Shown piece by piece: positions 30,143 through 37,511 of a DNA stretch of 64,000 bases. The DNA lies in NCBI GenBank assembly GCA_905181935.1, contig CAJIZV010000002.1:186001-250000 (forward strand), in the 5' to 3' direction. Both the position numbers and the translations under genes were made by a program. How positions within the stretch are numbered: position 1 is the stretch's first letter; every line of letters starts with the position of its first letter. Below the pieces are notes generated by a model. That model was not told the origin of the DNA. It was given only the letters and a program-made list of their open reading frames with translations, and ran no database searches. This DNA is from an uncultured Amylibacter sp. GTDB lineage: Bacteria > Pseudomonadota > Alphaproteobacteria > Rhodobacterales > Rhodobacteraceae.

Positions 30143-30556
30143 ATGGATAATATATATTTACTACCGGCGGCATTGTTCCCTGCTATACCTTTAATGATGA
30201 TATCTTTTGGTAACAGGTATACTACACTTGCTACACTAATTAGAAAAATACATGACGACCTTATGTCTAGAAACTTAACTAAGGAAGATAAAGAAACAAA
30301 CAGGTATCTTAAACAAATTGATGTATTAAGAAAGCGTTTAACTCTTAATCGTGCTACATCAACACTGGCTGCAATGGCATTTATTACTAACCTTGTTGCT
30401 ATCTATTTTGCTTTTTTAGAAAGCTTTACATCATTTGGGATCATGTTTACGACCAGTTTAGTGATCTTTGGGTTGGCATTAATATTGTATATTATTGAAT
30501 TACAATTGGCCACAAAGGCATTAGATACACATCTGCAAGATCTATCAGAACTTTAA
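30143..30556 (+). CDS. DUF2721 family membrane protein
   Basis: 137 residues with the DUF2721 pattern: an N-terminal helix with PAALFPAIPLMMISFGNRYTTLA, a charged cytoplasmic segment (about 35-70, IRKIHDDLMSRN), then two membrane helices (about 78-100 and 103-125) and a short amphipathic tail. Function of the family is unknown. The ATG at 30143 gives the family N-terminus; the 11 preceding open codons look like leader sequence. Confidence 0.75.
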   Translation: MDNIYLLPAALFPAIPLMMISFGNRYTTLATLIRKIHDDLMSRNLTKEDKETNRYLKQIDVLRKRLTLNRATSTLAAMAFITNLVAIYFAFLESFTSFGIMFTTSLVIFGLALILYIIELQLATKALDTHLQDLSEL

Positions 30557-30685
30557 TGAAAAAATTAGCATTTTAATGGCCAATTAAAAAGTATATGAAA
30601 TTTTCTTTGCCATAGTTTGTTTAATTTTTTTTGCTATTAGGCTCTTAGGCGATGGATTCCAAGCCCACTGCTGGGGGCGCAAAAA

Positions 30686-30930
30686 ATGAAAGCATTGCAT
30701 GTAACATTCATGTTTATTTTTTCTCTGGTGTCATCAGCTTTTGCTCAGAGTGGGATACAAACTCTGCTGGTGTTATGCTGGCTCTAAGCAATATCATAAA
30801 GGTACAAATAGAAGAGACAGCTTATACTCTGGTTACACCGGATGGTAAAAGGTGGGAAGGGTATATTTATTCAACATGTATGTCATATAAAAAGAAACAT
30901 AATGTATATTTTGAAAAAATTAGTTATTAA
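30686..30930 (+). pseudogene. Secreted small protein broken by a frameshift
   Basis: Two frames share one apparent gene. The ATG at 30686, with a strong GGGGG Shine-Dalgarno, opens a clean signal peptide (MKALHVTFMFIFSLVSSAFA, cut before QS), but this frame stops at 30787. A second frame continues after about 30740 as WDTNSAGVMLAL...YTLVTPDGKRWEGYIYSTC and ends at 30930, a plausible secreted mature domain with no signal of its own. Joining them requires one frameshift around 30745-30785. The longer frame starting at 30652 has no ribosome-binding site and an unconvincing N-terminus. A sequencing error is the alternative. Confidence 0.5.
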
Positions 30931-30969
30931 TTAAGAAAATAATATTATTTATAAGTATTGGCTATTAAA

Positions 30970-31497
30970 ATGAAGAAACTATTAATAACTGTTCTGTTTG
31001 CTTTATTTAGCACACAAGTGTCTGCTACGATGGTAGAAATTTATTCTCTAGACCAAAAAGATGACCAAAGGGGTTTTTGTATAGATATAAAAGGTCATAA
31101 ATCTAAAGCAAAAATTAATTCAGGACTTCAGGCGCATACCTGTTACTCATACCAAGGCAGCATTGCCATTGATCAAGGTTTTGACTCGCTTAAGTTGATT
31201 AAAGACCAATTTTACTTACCTGCCTTTGATGTTTGTATGGAAGCAGCTTCAAATACTGCAGCAGCATCTTTGCAATTAAGTAAATGCCAAGATGAGGAAC
31301 TTCAGAAATTTAAATGGGATAACAATGGTAGAATTTATCTGATCAGTAATATTAAACTATGCCTTACTGTTGCCCAAGGAAAATCTAGGAAAGGTGGGGG
31401 TGGATCCCCAGTTCATCTAATGAGAAATCTCACACTGGAACTTTGTGGTGATACCCTACAAGCATTTCAAATGTGGGGTGCAAGAAATGAACGCTAG
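30970..31497 (+). CDS. Secreted ricin-B-lectin-like (beta-trefoil) protein
   Basis: 175 residues with a textbook signal peptide (KKLLITVLFALFSTQVSA, cut before TMVEI). The mature part resembles one beta-trefoil ricin-B domain: GFCIDIKG, then FDVCMEAASN with LQLSKCQDEELQKFKWDNNGRIYL, then KLCLTVAQGKS and LELCGDTLQAFQMW. This is three cysteine/Gln-x-Phe-x-Trp repeats of about 45 residues. Such domains usually bind galactose-type sugars. The ATG at 30970 is chosen over an in-frame TTG at 30958 because it starts the signal peptide. Island gene; assignment from repeat pattern only. Confidence 0.65.
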   Translation: MKKLLITVLFALFSTQVSATMVEIYSLDQKDDQRGFCIDIKGHKSKAKINSGLQAHTCYSYQGSIAIDQGFDSLKLIKDQFYLPAFDVCMEAASNTAAASLQLSKCQDEELQKFKWDNNGRIYLISNIKLCLTVAQGKSRKGGGGSPVHLMRNLTLELCGDTLQAFQMWGARNER

Positions 31498-31806
31498 CAC
31501 AATAGCCATAGATGTTATCATAGCTAATGAAAATAGAACGAACGTTTAGGTCTAATGACAGCTGACGCTATTGAGAAAGCTATAACTATGCCTAGATAAT
31601 GTATGTGTAGTAGTTATAAGAAGTGTGATTATTGGTACTGTTAGTTAAGTGTTTTATGCACTGATTTAATGTATTAATTAAGTATATATTTAAGAGTAGT
31701 GAGGGGTACCTGACTATTAACAGATATTTCTATACCACCTTCACTACAGTCTTCAAGAGACTGATTCTAATGATTAAAATAAAAATATTAGTAAAATTTT
31801 CACAGA

Positions 31807-31840
31807 TTCTATCCCTACTGTCGGAGCCATATACATAATT
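31807..31840 (+). repeat. Imperfect copy of the tRNA-Asn 3' end (putative att site)
   Basis: Matches 28892-28925 at 30 of 34 positions; the longest identical runs are ATCCCTAC and GTCGGAGCCAT. It covers the T loop, the T-stem and acceptor 3' strands and the CCA, but nothing resembling the 5' two thirds of a tRNA lies upstream. A change in the T loop (TTCTATC for TTCGATC) shows this copy is not functional. Confidence 0.7.
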
Positions 31841-31888
31841 TCATTATATTTAATTTGAAAAATGCGTTTGTAGCAGATCTTTTGAGAT

Positions 31889-31911
31889 ATGGCAGACTGC
31901 CATTTCTGCCA
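31889..31911 (+). terminator. Hairpin resembling the CAU-tRNA terminator
   Basis: TGGCAGA (31890-31896) pairs perfectly with TCTGCCA (31905-31911); an alternative fold ATGGCA-GAC-TGCCAT lies within the same bases. The motif (GGCAGA then TTTCTGYCACAA) is shared with the terminator at 27218-27268. It lies 49 bp after the tRNA-Asn-end copy, so it may be the original terminator of tRNA-Asn carried away by island insertion. No strong T-tract follows. Confidence 0.4.
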
Positions 31912-32004
31912 CAATCGACCTATTAACTTTTTTGACTGTGTATAGTCGTATTAATTTGTATAAATAATTTGAAAATATATTAAAACATTATAAATATAAT
32001 AAAA

Positions 32005-32151
32005 TTAGCTGTTTGTATCATTGTGACCTATATTAGTTTCTTTTCCAGTGGCTGGCTTGCCTTTTTGATTTTTTTGGTGCTTTTGATAATAGCTATTTTT
32101 TTGAGCTTCTTTTTTCTTTTTTAAAAGTTGAGCCATGTTTAGCTTTGCCAT
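32005..32151 (-). CDS. Small Lys/Gln-rich protein, 48 residues, unknown
   Basis: An ATG at 32151 with AAAGGA at ideal spacing opens a 48-codon frame ending at TAA 32005-32007. The protein starts MAKLNMAQLLKKKKEAQKNS, continues YYQKHQKNQKGKPATGKETN and is strongly basic, with a short amphipathic N-terminal helix. The good ribosome-binding site and non-random composition suggest a real small gene; I do not recognise a family. Possible nucleic-acid or ribosome association is speculation from charge alone. Confidence 0.5.
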   Translation of the reverse strand: MAKLNMAQLLKKKKEAQKNSYYQKHQKNQKGKPATGKETNIGHNDTNS

Positions 32152-32232
32152 TGTATTATTCCTTTAAGGTAACGCCAAAAATATTTGGACTTTTTATTTT
32201 GTACAAAGAACTAGTTACACTTATTATAAATA

Positions 32233-32267
32233 ATTCATAATTCATAATTCATAATTCATAATTCATA
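32233..32267. repeat. Heptamer microsatellite ATTCATA x5
   Basis: Five perfect tandem copies of ATTCATA followed by a partial ATT, directly against the 3' end of the efflux-adaptor pseudogene. Heptamer repeats can expand or contract by slippage; here the array is outside any intact coding region. Confidence 0.95.
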
Positions 32268-32269
32268 AT

Positions 32270-33020
32270 TTAGCCATTTGTCAGTAAACTTTTGATTTCA
32301 AACGCTTTATTTAAGAACATAGATCTGGCGCATGATGAATAAAATTTAATTGTTGTTTTAACGTTTTGGGTTTCTAAATTAACTTTGGTACCAACGCCTG
32401 AGAAGATGTCTAAACAAATTTTTCCATTTATACGACTAACATTTACTGGATTTCCTATTATAATATTTGTGAATGTGGTATTAACGAGTTGAGCTACAAA
32501 AATGAATGTCTCAACATTTTTTGCATCCGGGGTATAAATTTCTGCAGCTAAGATCCCTTGTGAATCATAATTACCAATATTTAGATCAAAATTCAGTAAA
32601 ACACCATTAAAGGGTGACCTTAAGCTCAATACATCAAGGCCTAGTTTGCGATGTTTAGCCGCTTCTAATGTTGTTTTGTCTACAAGTCTTCGTTGAAATA
32701 ATATTTGTTTACGTTCAAATTCACGATCGGCAAAATTTTGTTCATAAACTGCTGCCTCAAGATTACTTAAACGAACTTTTGCTTACTGAATGGCTAGATT
32801 CGCTGCACGGTCGTCTAATTTAACTAGTATTTGGCCCGCTGATGCTTCACCTGAATTTAATATGCCCTTGGGTCTCATATGACAATCCTGTTTTGTTTGT
32901 GGCAACTACATTGCCAGCAAGTTTGATAGGTTTGAAATTTTCCTGAATAAGGGCAGGTGAGGCCAAAGTAGTAATGGCCAAACTAAATTTTAAGGAAATC
33001 GTAAAAATATTTATGGCATA
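32270..33020 (-). pseudogene. HlyD/RND-type efflux periplasmic adaptor, degraded
   Basis: Reading the minus strand across frames reconstructs a membrane-fusion protein. A signal-like start (NIFTISLKFSLAITTLASPA) is followed by IKLAGNVVATNKTGLSYETQGHI, then after a frameshift at about 32855-32866 by NSGEASAGQILVKLDDRAANLAIQ. An in-frame TAA at 32783-32785 interrupts it, then AKVRLSNLEAAVYEQNFADREF and LRSPFNGVLLNFDLNIG continue to the stop at 32270. The lipoyl-like halves (VVATN..GHI and LRSPFNGVL) around a coiled-coil hairpin are diagnostic of the family. No ATG is in frame at the 5' end. No RND pump gene is nearby. Confidence 0.8.
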
Positions 33021-33230
33021 TCTTTAAATTATTTAATCAACGGTGATGTGTTTGACTGGGGTGTCAAATTTATTACTTTAATCTAGTTTAGACTCAACTT
33101 AAGTATAACTACCAAAATGCGACATATATAAAATTTTTAATTTTTAATATTATTTATTTGTTATATAATATTTTTAGTTATTACTTAGAGTAATGATATT
33201 TTTTAGCAAAGTTTTAAATTGAATGCTGCA

Positions 33231-34208
33231 CTAATTTGTATTTGCTTTCTTTAAAACCATATCGATCATACGCTGAGTGCCTTTAGAAAACTCCAAAGTA
33301 CAAGGATAATCGTAGCCCTCTAGTACTGATGAACTAAAAGCTTCAAGTTGATTTACGTAATGGTTTTCTGCCGGAAATCTAAACACCTGTATGGTTTCCT
33401 TATCTTTATGCAATTGAACTTCAGCTTGGCTAAAAACTTGAGGATTAAAAGGTGTTGTAAGTTTGATTATTCCTTCTGTTCCATGGAAATTCATTTCTTG
33501 TCTTGCCTGCATCCTCATTGATGTAATACCCATGAAATTAAATGATGGGAATTTGGCAGTAACACCCGCCCAGACATCAACACCATTTTCCCAAGTAATT
33601 GTAGAATGCAATATTTCTTCAGGTTCTTCATCTGTCAAAAACCGTGTTGAGCCAAACGTATAGACGCCAATGTCTCGCAATCCACCCCCGCCTGTTGAGG
33701 CATCATTACGGATATTTGTAGGTTGATGTGCGTTGTTATAGGAAAATACGCCATCAACTTGAATTAATTTTCCAATAACACTTGATTTAAGCAAATCTTT
33801 GGCATGTTGCCACTGTGGGTGATGTACAATCATGTAAGCTTCAGCGACGAGAAGCCCAGAATTGTCTCTCATATAAATCAGCTCATCTATTTCATCTGCA
33901 TGCATTGCTATAGGTTTTTCACACAGGACATGTTTTCCTGCATTAATAGATTTTTTGGCCCATTCCATATGTAAATGATTTGGTAAGGGGATGTAGATAG
34001 CATCAACCTCAGTGTCTTGGATTAGTGCGTCGTAACCTTTGTATATTGTTATGTCTTGGTTTATTTCTAAAAAAGGTTTTGCTTTGTTAGCAGATGATGT
34101 GGCCAAAGCTACGCATTTTGTATTTCGACTAAGCTGCATTGCTGGTAGCATATGTTCCAAAGCAAAATTTGAAGCCCCTAATATACCCCAACGTAAAGCT
34201 TTACCCAT
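33231..34208 (-). CDS. Gfo/Idh/MocA family NAD(P)-dependent oxidoreductase
   Basis: 325-residue dehydrogenase with an N-terminal Rossmann domain (WGILGASNFALEHML, residues 7-21), the family's VLCEKPIAMHADEIDEL segment (about 94-110, containing the conserved EKP lysine) and a C-terminal alpha/beta substrate domain (GGGGLRDIGVYTFG, then the MNFHGTEGIIKL strand). Such enzymes oxidise sugars, inositols or sugar acids, and some are dimeric dihydrodiol or xylose dehydrogenases. Substrate unknown. It sits alone between degraded genes and 0.9 kb from the polyol cluster on the other strand. Confidence 0.85.
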   Translation of the reverse strand: MGKALRWGILGASNFALEHMLPAMQLSRNTKCVALATSSANKAKPFLEINQDITIYKGYDALIQDTEVDAIYIPLPNHLHMEWAKKSINAGKHVLCEKPIAMHADEIDELIYMRDNSGLLVAEAYMIVHHPQWQHAKDLLKSSVIGKLIQVDGVFSYNNAHQPTNIRNDASTGGGGLRDIGVYTFGSTRFLTDEEPEEILHSTITWENGVDVWAGVTAKFPSFNFMGITSMRMQARQEMNFHGTEGIIKLTTPFNPQVFSQAEVQLHKDKETIQVFRFPAENHYVNQLEAFSSSVLEGYDYPCTLEFSKGTQRMIDMVLKKANTN

Positions 34209-34370
34209 GAAACTGATCCTGTTTGCAAGTTGATATCAAAGTTAATCACAGTTAATGCATAGTTAGCAAGCAAGATAGCAATGTAAGAAGTAATGTGCTT
34301 TCTACATTGTATTGTTGTTTTAAAAAACAATTTTATAAAATTGGAATTAGCATTTATTAATTAAATATAA

Positions 34371-34674
34371 TTATATACTTACAATACAAGCTTCTGGCCC
34401 AACTTTTGAAAAGTGTTCAGCACATGCATCTACAAAAATATTTAACTAATTTACGAGGTTGAGATTTGTCGTATCCAATTGCAAGGTTTAAAGGGGGAAG
34501 CGGGTCTGATGTTGGCAGTACTACCAATTCACTACCACAATAACTAATCTTTGTCTGAGGCTGCATATTTAAAATTGCACAACCATTGCCAGCACCTACA
34601 AGACTGCGAACCATTTCTTTTGGTTTAGGAAGTGGTTGTGATGTGCAGTATTTATTTTCTTCTAATTTGCTTGG
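34371..34674 (-). pseudogene. LysR-family regulator remnant (C-terminal half)
   Basis: The minus-strand frame reads MVRSLVGAGNGCAILNMQPQ, then LVVLPTSDPLPPLNLAIGYD and RKLVKYF. This is the end of a LysR substrate-binding domain (the V-G-A-G-N-G loop followed by the last strands). Within the A-run at 34433-34440 a one-base frameshift diverts it to a stop; the true continuation VDACAEHFSKVGPEACIVSI ends at 34371. The N-terminal half, including the DNA-binding domain, is missing; the open frame ends upstream at 34675. Confidence 0.65.
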
Positions 34675-34678
34675 TTAA

Positions 34679-34864
34679 AACTCTGGCCACATACCAAGGC
34701 ATGCAAAAGTATATCGAAATTTTGCTATTGAACGTGATAAATTACAACAAGAACGTATAACTGCTTATCAGGAATATATTGCAAATGTTATAGGCGAGAC
34801 TTTCTCCGATTCACGGAATATTGTCGAGATGGATAAAAGTCAATTAGATAAAGTTTGGAAATAA
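34679..34864 (+). pseudogene. C-terminal stub, PanB-like (ketopantoate hydroxymethyltransferase?)
   Basis: A 62-codon open frame without a start codon, preceded by an in-frame stop at 34676-34678: GHIPRHAKVYRNFAIERDKLQQ, then ERITAYQEYIANVIGETFSD and KSQLDKVWK. It reads as the tail of a larger protein; the PRHAKVY...ERITAYQEYI...FSDSRNIV pattern reminds me of the C-terminus of PanB-type enzymes in this lineage, but that is recall, not alignment. It begins within five bases of the point where the divergent LysR remnant ends. Confidence 0.4.
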
Positions 34865-35112
34865 AAATTAATGCCAAGGCTTTTAGTGAAACTTCATCAA
34901 ACTAATAAATATTTACATATTTATATCTAAATATTATAATTAGTATTAATTAAAGTTCTACATATTATTTAGATTTAGGCCGTAATTCCCATATAAATGA
35001 TTTTTTAGTATTTAATTTTTGCGTATAAGTATAGGCGCATGTATATTGAATCCCATAACGTTAAAGGACTTGGTTCGTAAGAATCGTCAAATAATTCCCT
35101 GGGAGGAAAAAT

Positions 35113-36393
35113 ATGAAATCTTTACGTAGAACAGTACTAGGCCTTACGCTTGGCGTAGCTAGTGCTTCTTTTGCAATGGCAGATGGTTTGACTATTGCAA
35201 TTGTTAATAATGGTCACATGATCAACATGCAAAAAGTTGCAGAAGCATATACTGCAGAAACTGGTGTTAATCTTAATTGGGTATCACTAGAAGAAGGTGT
35301 TTTGCGCGAGCAGGTTACTTCTGATACCGCAACGGGTGGTGGCCAGTACGACATTATCAACATAGGCATGCAAGAAGCACCAATTTGGGGCGCTGCAGGC
35401 TGGATTGAGCCATTAAACTTTGGCGCTGACTATGACGTTGATGACATGTTGCCAGCAATGCGCAACGGCTTATCACACAAGGGTACATTGTATGCGGCAC
35501 CATTTTACGGTGAATCATCAATGGTTATGTATCGTAAGGACTTAACTGATGCTGCTGGCGTTGTAGTTCGTGATAATGATAGCTGGGCAAATGTAAAAGC
35601 AGCAGCTGCTGCAATCCATAACCCAGATGCTGGTGTTTACGGTGCTTGTTTACGTGGAAAGCCGGGTTGGGGTGATAACATGGCGTTCGTAACAACTGTT
35701 GTGAATTCTTTTGGTGGTGCTTGGTTTGATGCTGATATGAAGCCAACTATTGACTCTATCCAATGGAAAGAAGCTGTAAACTTTTACGTAGATCTTTTGG
35801 GTAACTATGGACCTCCAGGTTCAGAAGGTAATTCGTTCAATGAAATTCTTGCTCTTTATAATGAAGGTAAGTGTGGGATGTGGATTGATGCTACGATAGC
35901 AGCATCTTTTTTAACTGTTGACGGTGTAGCTTATGCTCAGTCGCCAAATGCTGGTAACCCAGTTGGCGCAAACTGGTTGTGGGCTTGGGCTATGGCTATT
36001 CCTGCAGGTTCGCCAAATGCTGTTGAATCTCAAAAGTTTATTGAGTGGGCAACTTCTAAAGCTTATATTCAAGCAGTTGGAAACCACCCAGATTTTGGTT
36101 GGGGTTCTGTCCCAACTGGCACGCGTACATCAACATACGCTATTCCGGAGTTCCAGAAAGTTGCTGGCTTTGCCGCAGCTGAAATGGCTGCAATCAATTC
36201 AGCAGCTCCAGAAGCAACAGACATTAAGCCATACGTTGGTGTACAGTTTGCTGCTATCCCTGAATTCCCAGAAGTTGGTTCAGCTGTCGCACAAGAAATA
36301 GCAGCTGCTCTTTCTGGAGCAAAAACAGTTGAAGAAGCTCTAGCTGCTTCACAAGCTGCTGCTGAAGCTATTATGACTGAAGCTGGTTACTAA
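35113..36393 (+). CDS. smoE: Polyol ABC transporter, periplasmic binding protein (SmoE-like)
   Basis: Periplasmic solute-binding protein of 426 residues, family 1 (MalE-like). Signal peptide 1-23 (RRTVLGLTLGVASASFAMA), then the ligand-binding lobes (GGGQYDIINIGMQEAPIWG, PFYGESSMVMYRKDL, GKCGMWIDATIAASFL). It heads a transporter-dehydrogenase run whose gene order matches the sorbitol/mannitol (smo/mtl) locus of Rhodobacter, hence the substrate call. A strong GGGAGG precedes the ATG. Downstream, before the permeases, lies a GC-rich hairpin, a usual device for making much more binding protein than membrane components. Confidence 0.88.
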   Translation: MKSLRRTVLGLTLGVASASFAMADGLTIAIVNNGHMINMQKVAEAYTAETGVNLNWVSLEEGVLREQVTSDTATGGGQYDIINIGMQEAPIWGAAGWIEPLNFGADYDVDDMLPAMRNGLSHKGTLYAAPFYGESSMVMYRKDLTDAAGVVVRDNDSWANVKAAAAAIHNPDAGVYGACLRGKPGWGDNMAFVTTVVNSFGGAWFDADMKPTIDSIQWKEAVNFYVDLLGNYGPPGSEGNSFNEILALYNEGKCGMWIDATIAASFLTVDGVAYAQSPNAGNPVGANWLWAWAMAIPAGSPNAVESQKFIEWATSKAYIQAVGNHPDFGWGSVPTGTRTSTYAIPEFQKVAGFAAAEMAAINSAAPEATDIKPYVGVQFAAIPEFPEVGSAVAQEIAAALSGAKTVEEALAASQAAAEAIMTEAGY

Positions 36394-36411
36394 ATAGTTA
36401 TAACTATTTAC

Positions 36412-36441
36412 ATAAAGGTCCGGATATTTCCGGGCCTTTAT
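36412..36441 (+). terminator. Hairpin between smoE and smoF (partial terminator / mRNA stabiliser)
   Basis: 13-bp stem ATAAAGGTCCGGA / TCCGGGCCTTTAT with one T-G pair and a TATT loop, 19 bp after the smoE stop. It lacks a T-tract, so it more likely blocks 3' exonucleases or partly attenuates than fully terminates, favouring smoE over the permease genes. Confidence 0.65.
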
Positions 36442-36562
36442 AGCAATATTGATACTCAGTTTAAAGCAAAGTAGTTGAATGATATTATCTTACTGCTTAA
36501 CAAAATATTACTTTACTAATTACAAGTTTAGCGAAATCTTCGCTAGAAGGGATTAAATTGTT

Positions 36563-37501
36563 ATGCCTAAAAGAACACTCCCGCGCCTACTTCAAACGCC
36601 TGCAGTTGTGCTTTTATTAATTTGGATGCTTGTTCCACTTTCTATGACATTATATTTTTCTTTTATTCGTTATGTATTAAATAGCTTTAATAGACCTGAA
36701 TGGACGTCCCCTAGTTTGAGCAATTGGCGAGGATTTGGTAATTATAAATATGTATTGGACGCCAAAGATTTTTGGCTTGCGATCCAGAATAGTGTATTTA
36801 TTGTCAGTAGCATTCTTATCCTTACAGTTATTTTGGGTTTAGCAATTGCGGTTCTTATCAACAGATCATTTCCGGGTCGTGGAATTGTGCGTGTCCTACT
36901 CATTTCACCTTTCTTTGTGATGCCTGCGGTTAATGCGGTTTTGTGGATAAATATGATCCTTGATCCAGTGTTGGGCCTAAATGGGCTTGCCGTGGGGGGG
37001 GTAAATAACATTGTTGATGGCTTGCGCGACTTTCCAGTTCTAGGCTCATTTTTTTCTATGTGGCCAGAATTTGAACCAATCTCGTTTCGAGCTACTCAGA
37101 CATCATCTTATGCAGTTATAATGATGGTTTCTTGGCAATGGACGCCCTTTGCAGTTCTTATTTTTATGACTTCATTGCAATCTGAAGATGAGTCGCAAAA
37201 AGAAGCGGCTACGCTTGATGGTGCAAATGCATGGTCAAAGTTTATTAATCTGACAGTGCCTCATTTGGCACGACCTATCGCAATTGTGGTTATGATCCAG
37301 TCGATATTTCACCTCTCGCTTTATGCAGAGATTGAAATAGTCAGCCGTGGAAACGGTAATAAAAACCTACCATATCTTATTGGGGAATTTACTTCGAACA
37401 ATATTGGTGCCGCCAGCGCTACTGGCATTTTTGCCGTAATACTTGCAAACATCATAGCAATTTTCTTGTTGCGTGTGGTTGGCAAGAGTTTGATGGATTA
37501 A
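36563..37501 (+). CDS. smoF: Polyol ABC transporter permease (SmoF-like)
   Basis: Inner-membrane permease of 312 residues, MalF-type family, with six predicted helices (first about 12-35, GRSF..VRVLLISPFFVMPAVNAVLWI in the middle). The EAA loop that contacts the ATPase is EAATLDGANAWSKFINLTVP (about 212-231). Follows smoE by 169 bp containing the hairpin and a T-rich stretch; precedes smoG by 10 bp. Confidence 0.9.
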   Translation: MPKRTLPRLLQTPAVVLLLIWMLVPLSMTLYFSFIRYVLNSFNRPEWTSPSLSNWRGFGNYKYVLDAKDFWLAIQNSVFIVSSILILTVILGLAIAVLINRSFPGRGIVRVLLISPFFVMPAVNAVLWINMILDPVLGLNGLAVGGVNNIVDGLRDFPVLGSFFSMWPEFEPISFRATQTSSYAVIMMVSWQWTPFAVLIFMTSLQSEDESQKEAATLDGANAWSKFINLTVPHLARPIAIVVMIQSIFHLSLYAEIEIVSRGNGNKNLPYLIGEFTSNNIGAASATGIFAVILANIIAIFLLRVVGKSLMD

Positions 37502-37511
37502 GGAAAAGACA

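Larger units (their letters stand above)
28892..31840. mobile_element. Putative integrase-less genomic island in tRNA-Asn
   Basis: Bounded by the 3' end of tRNA-Asn (28892-28925) and an imperfect direct copy (31807-31840), 30 of 34 positions identical and 2915 bp apart. Between them are five genes that look accessory: DUF924, a small membrane protein, DUF2721, a frameshifted secreted protein and a ricin-B-like secreted protein. No integrase or recombination gene is visible. The distal copy has only the T-arm and acceptor 3' part of a tRNA, as expected for an attachment repeat, not for a decayed tandem tRNA gene. Old, fixed insertion is the best reading; it remains inference. Confidence 0.55.
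31498..32004. other. 507-bp non-coding stretch with hairpins and the tRNA-Asn repeat
   Basis: No convincing coding region on either strand. It holds an imperfect long hairpin (GTAGTGA at 31696 pairing with TTCACTAC ending 31767), a perfect small hairpin CAGTCT-TCAAG-AGACTG just after it, the tRNA-Asn 3'-end copy (31807-31840) and a hairpin near 31890-31911. It may combine the island's right end with the displaced original flank of the tRNA. Confidence 0.6.

Noticed and set aside
31807..31840. Second, decayed tRNA-Asn gene
   Set aside because: Only the 3' third matches; no acceptor 5' strand, D arm or anticodon arm is found upstream, so an attachment repeat explains it better.
34417..34614. 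Stand-alone 65-residue gene
   Set aside because: It is an internal piece of a LysR substrate-binding domain with a frameshifted end and no own start signals.
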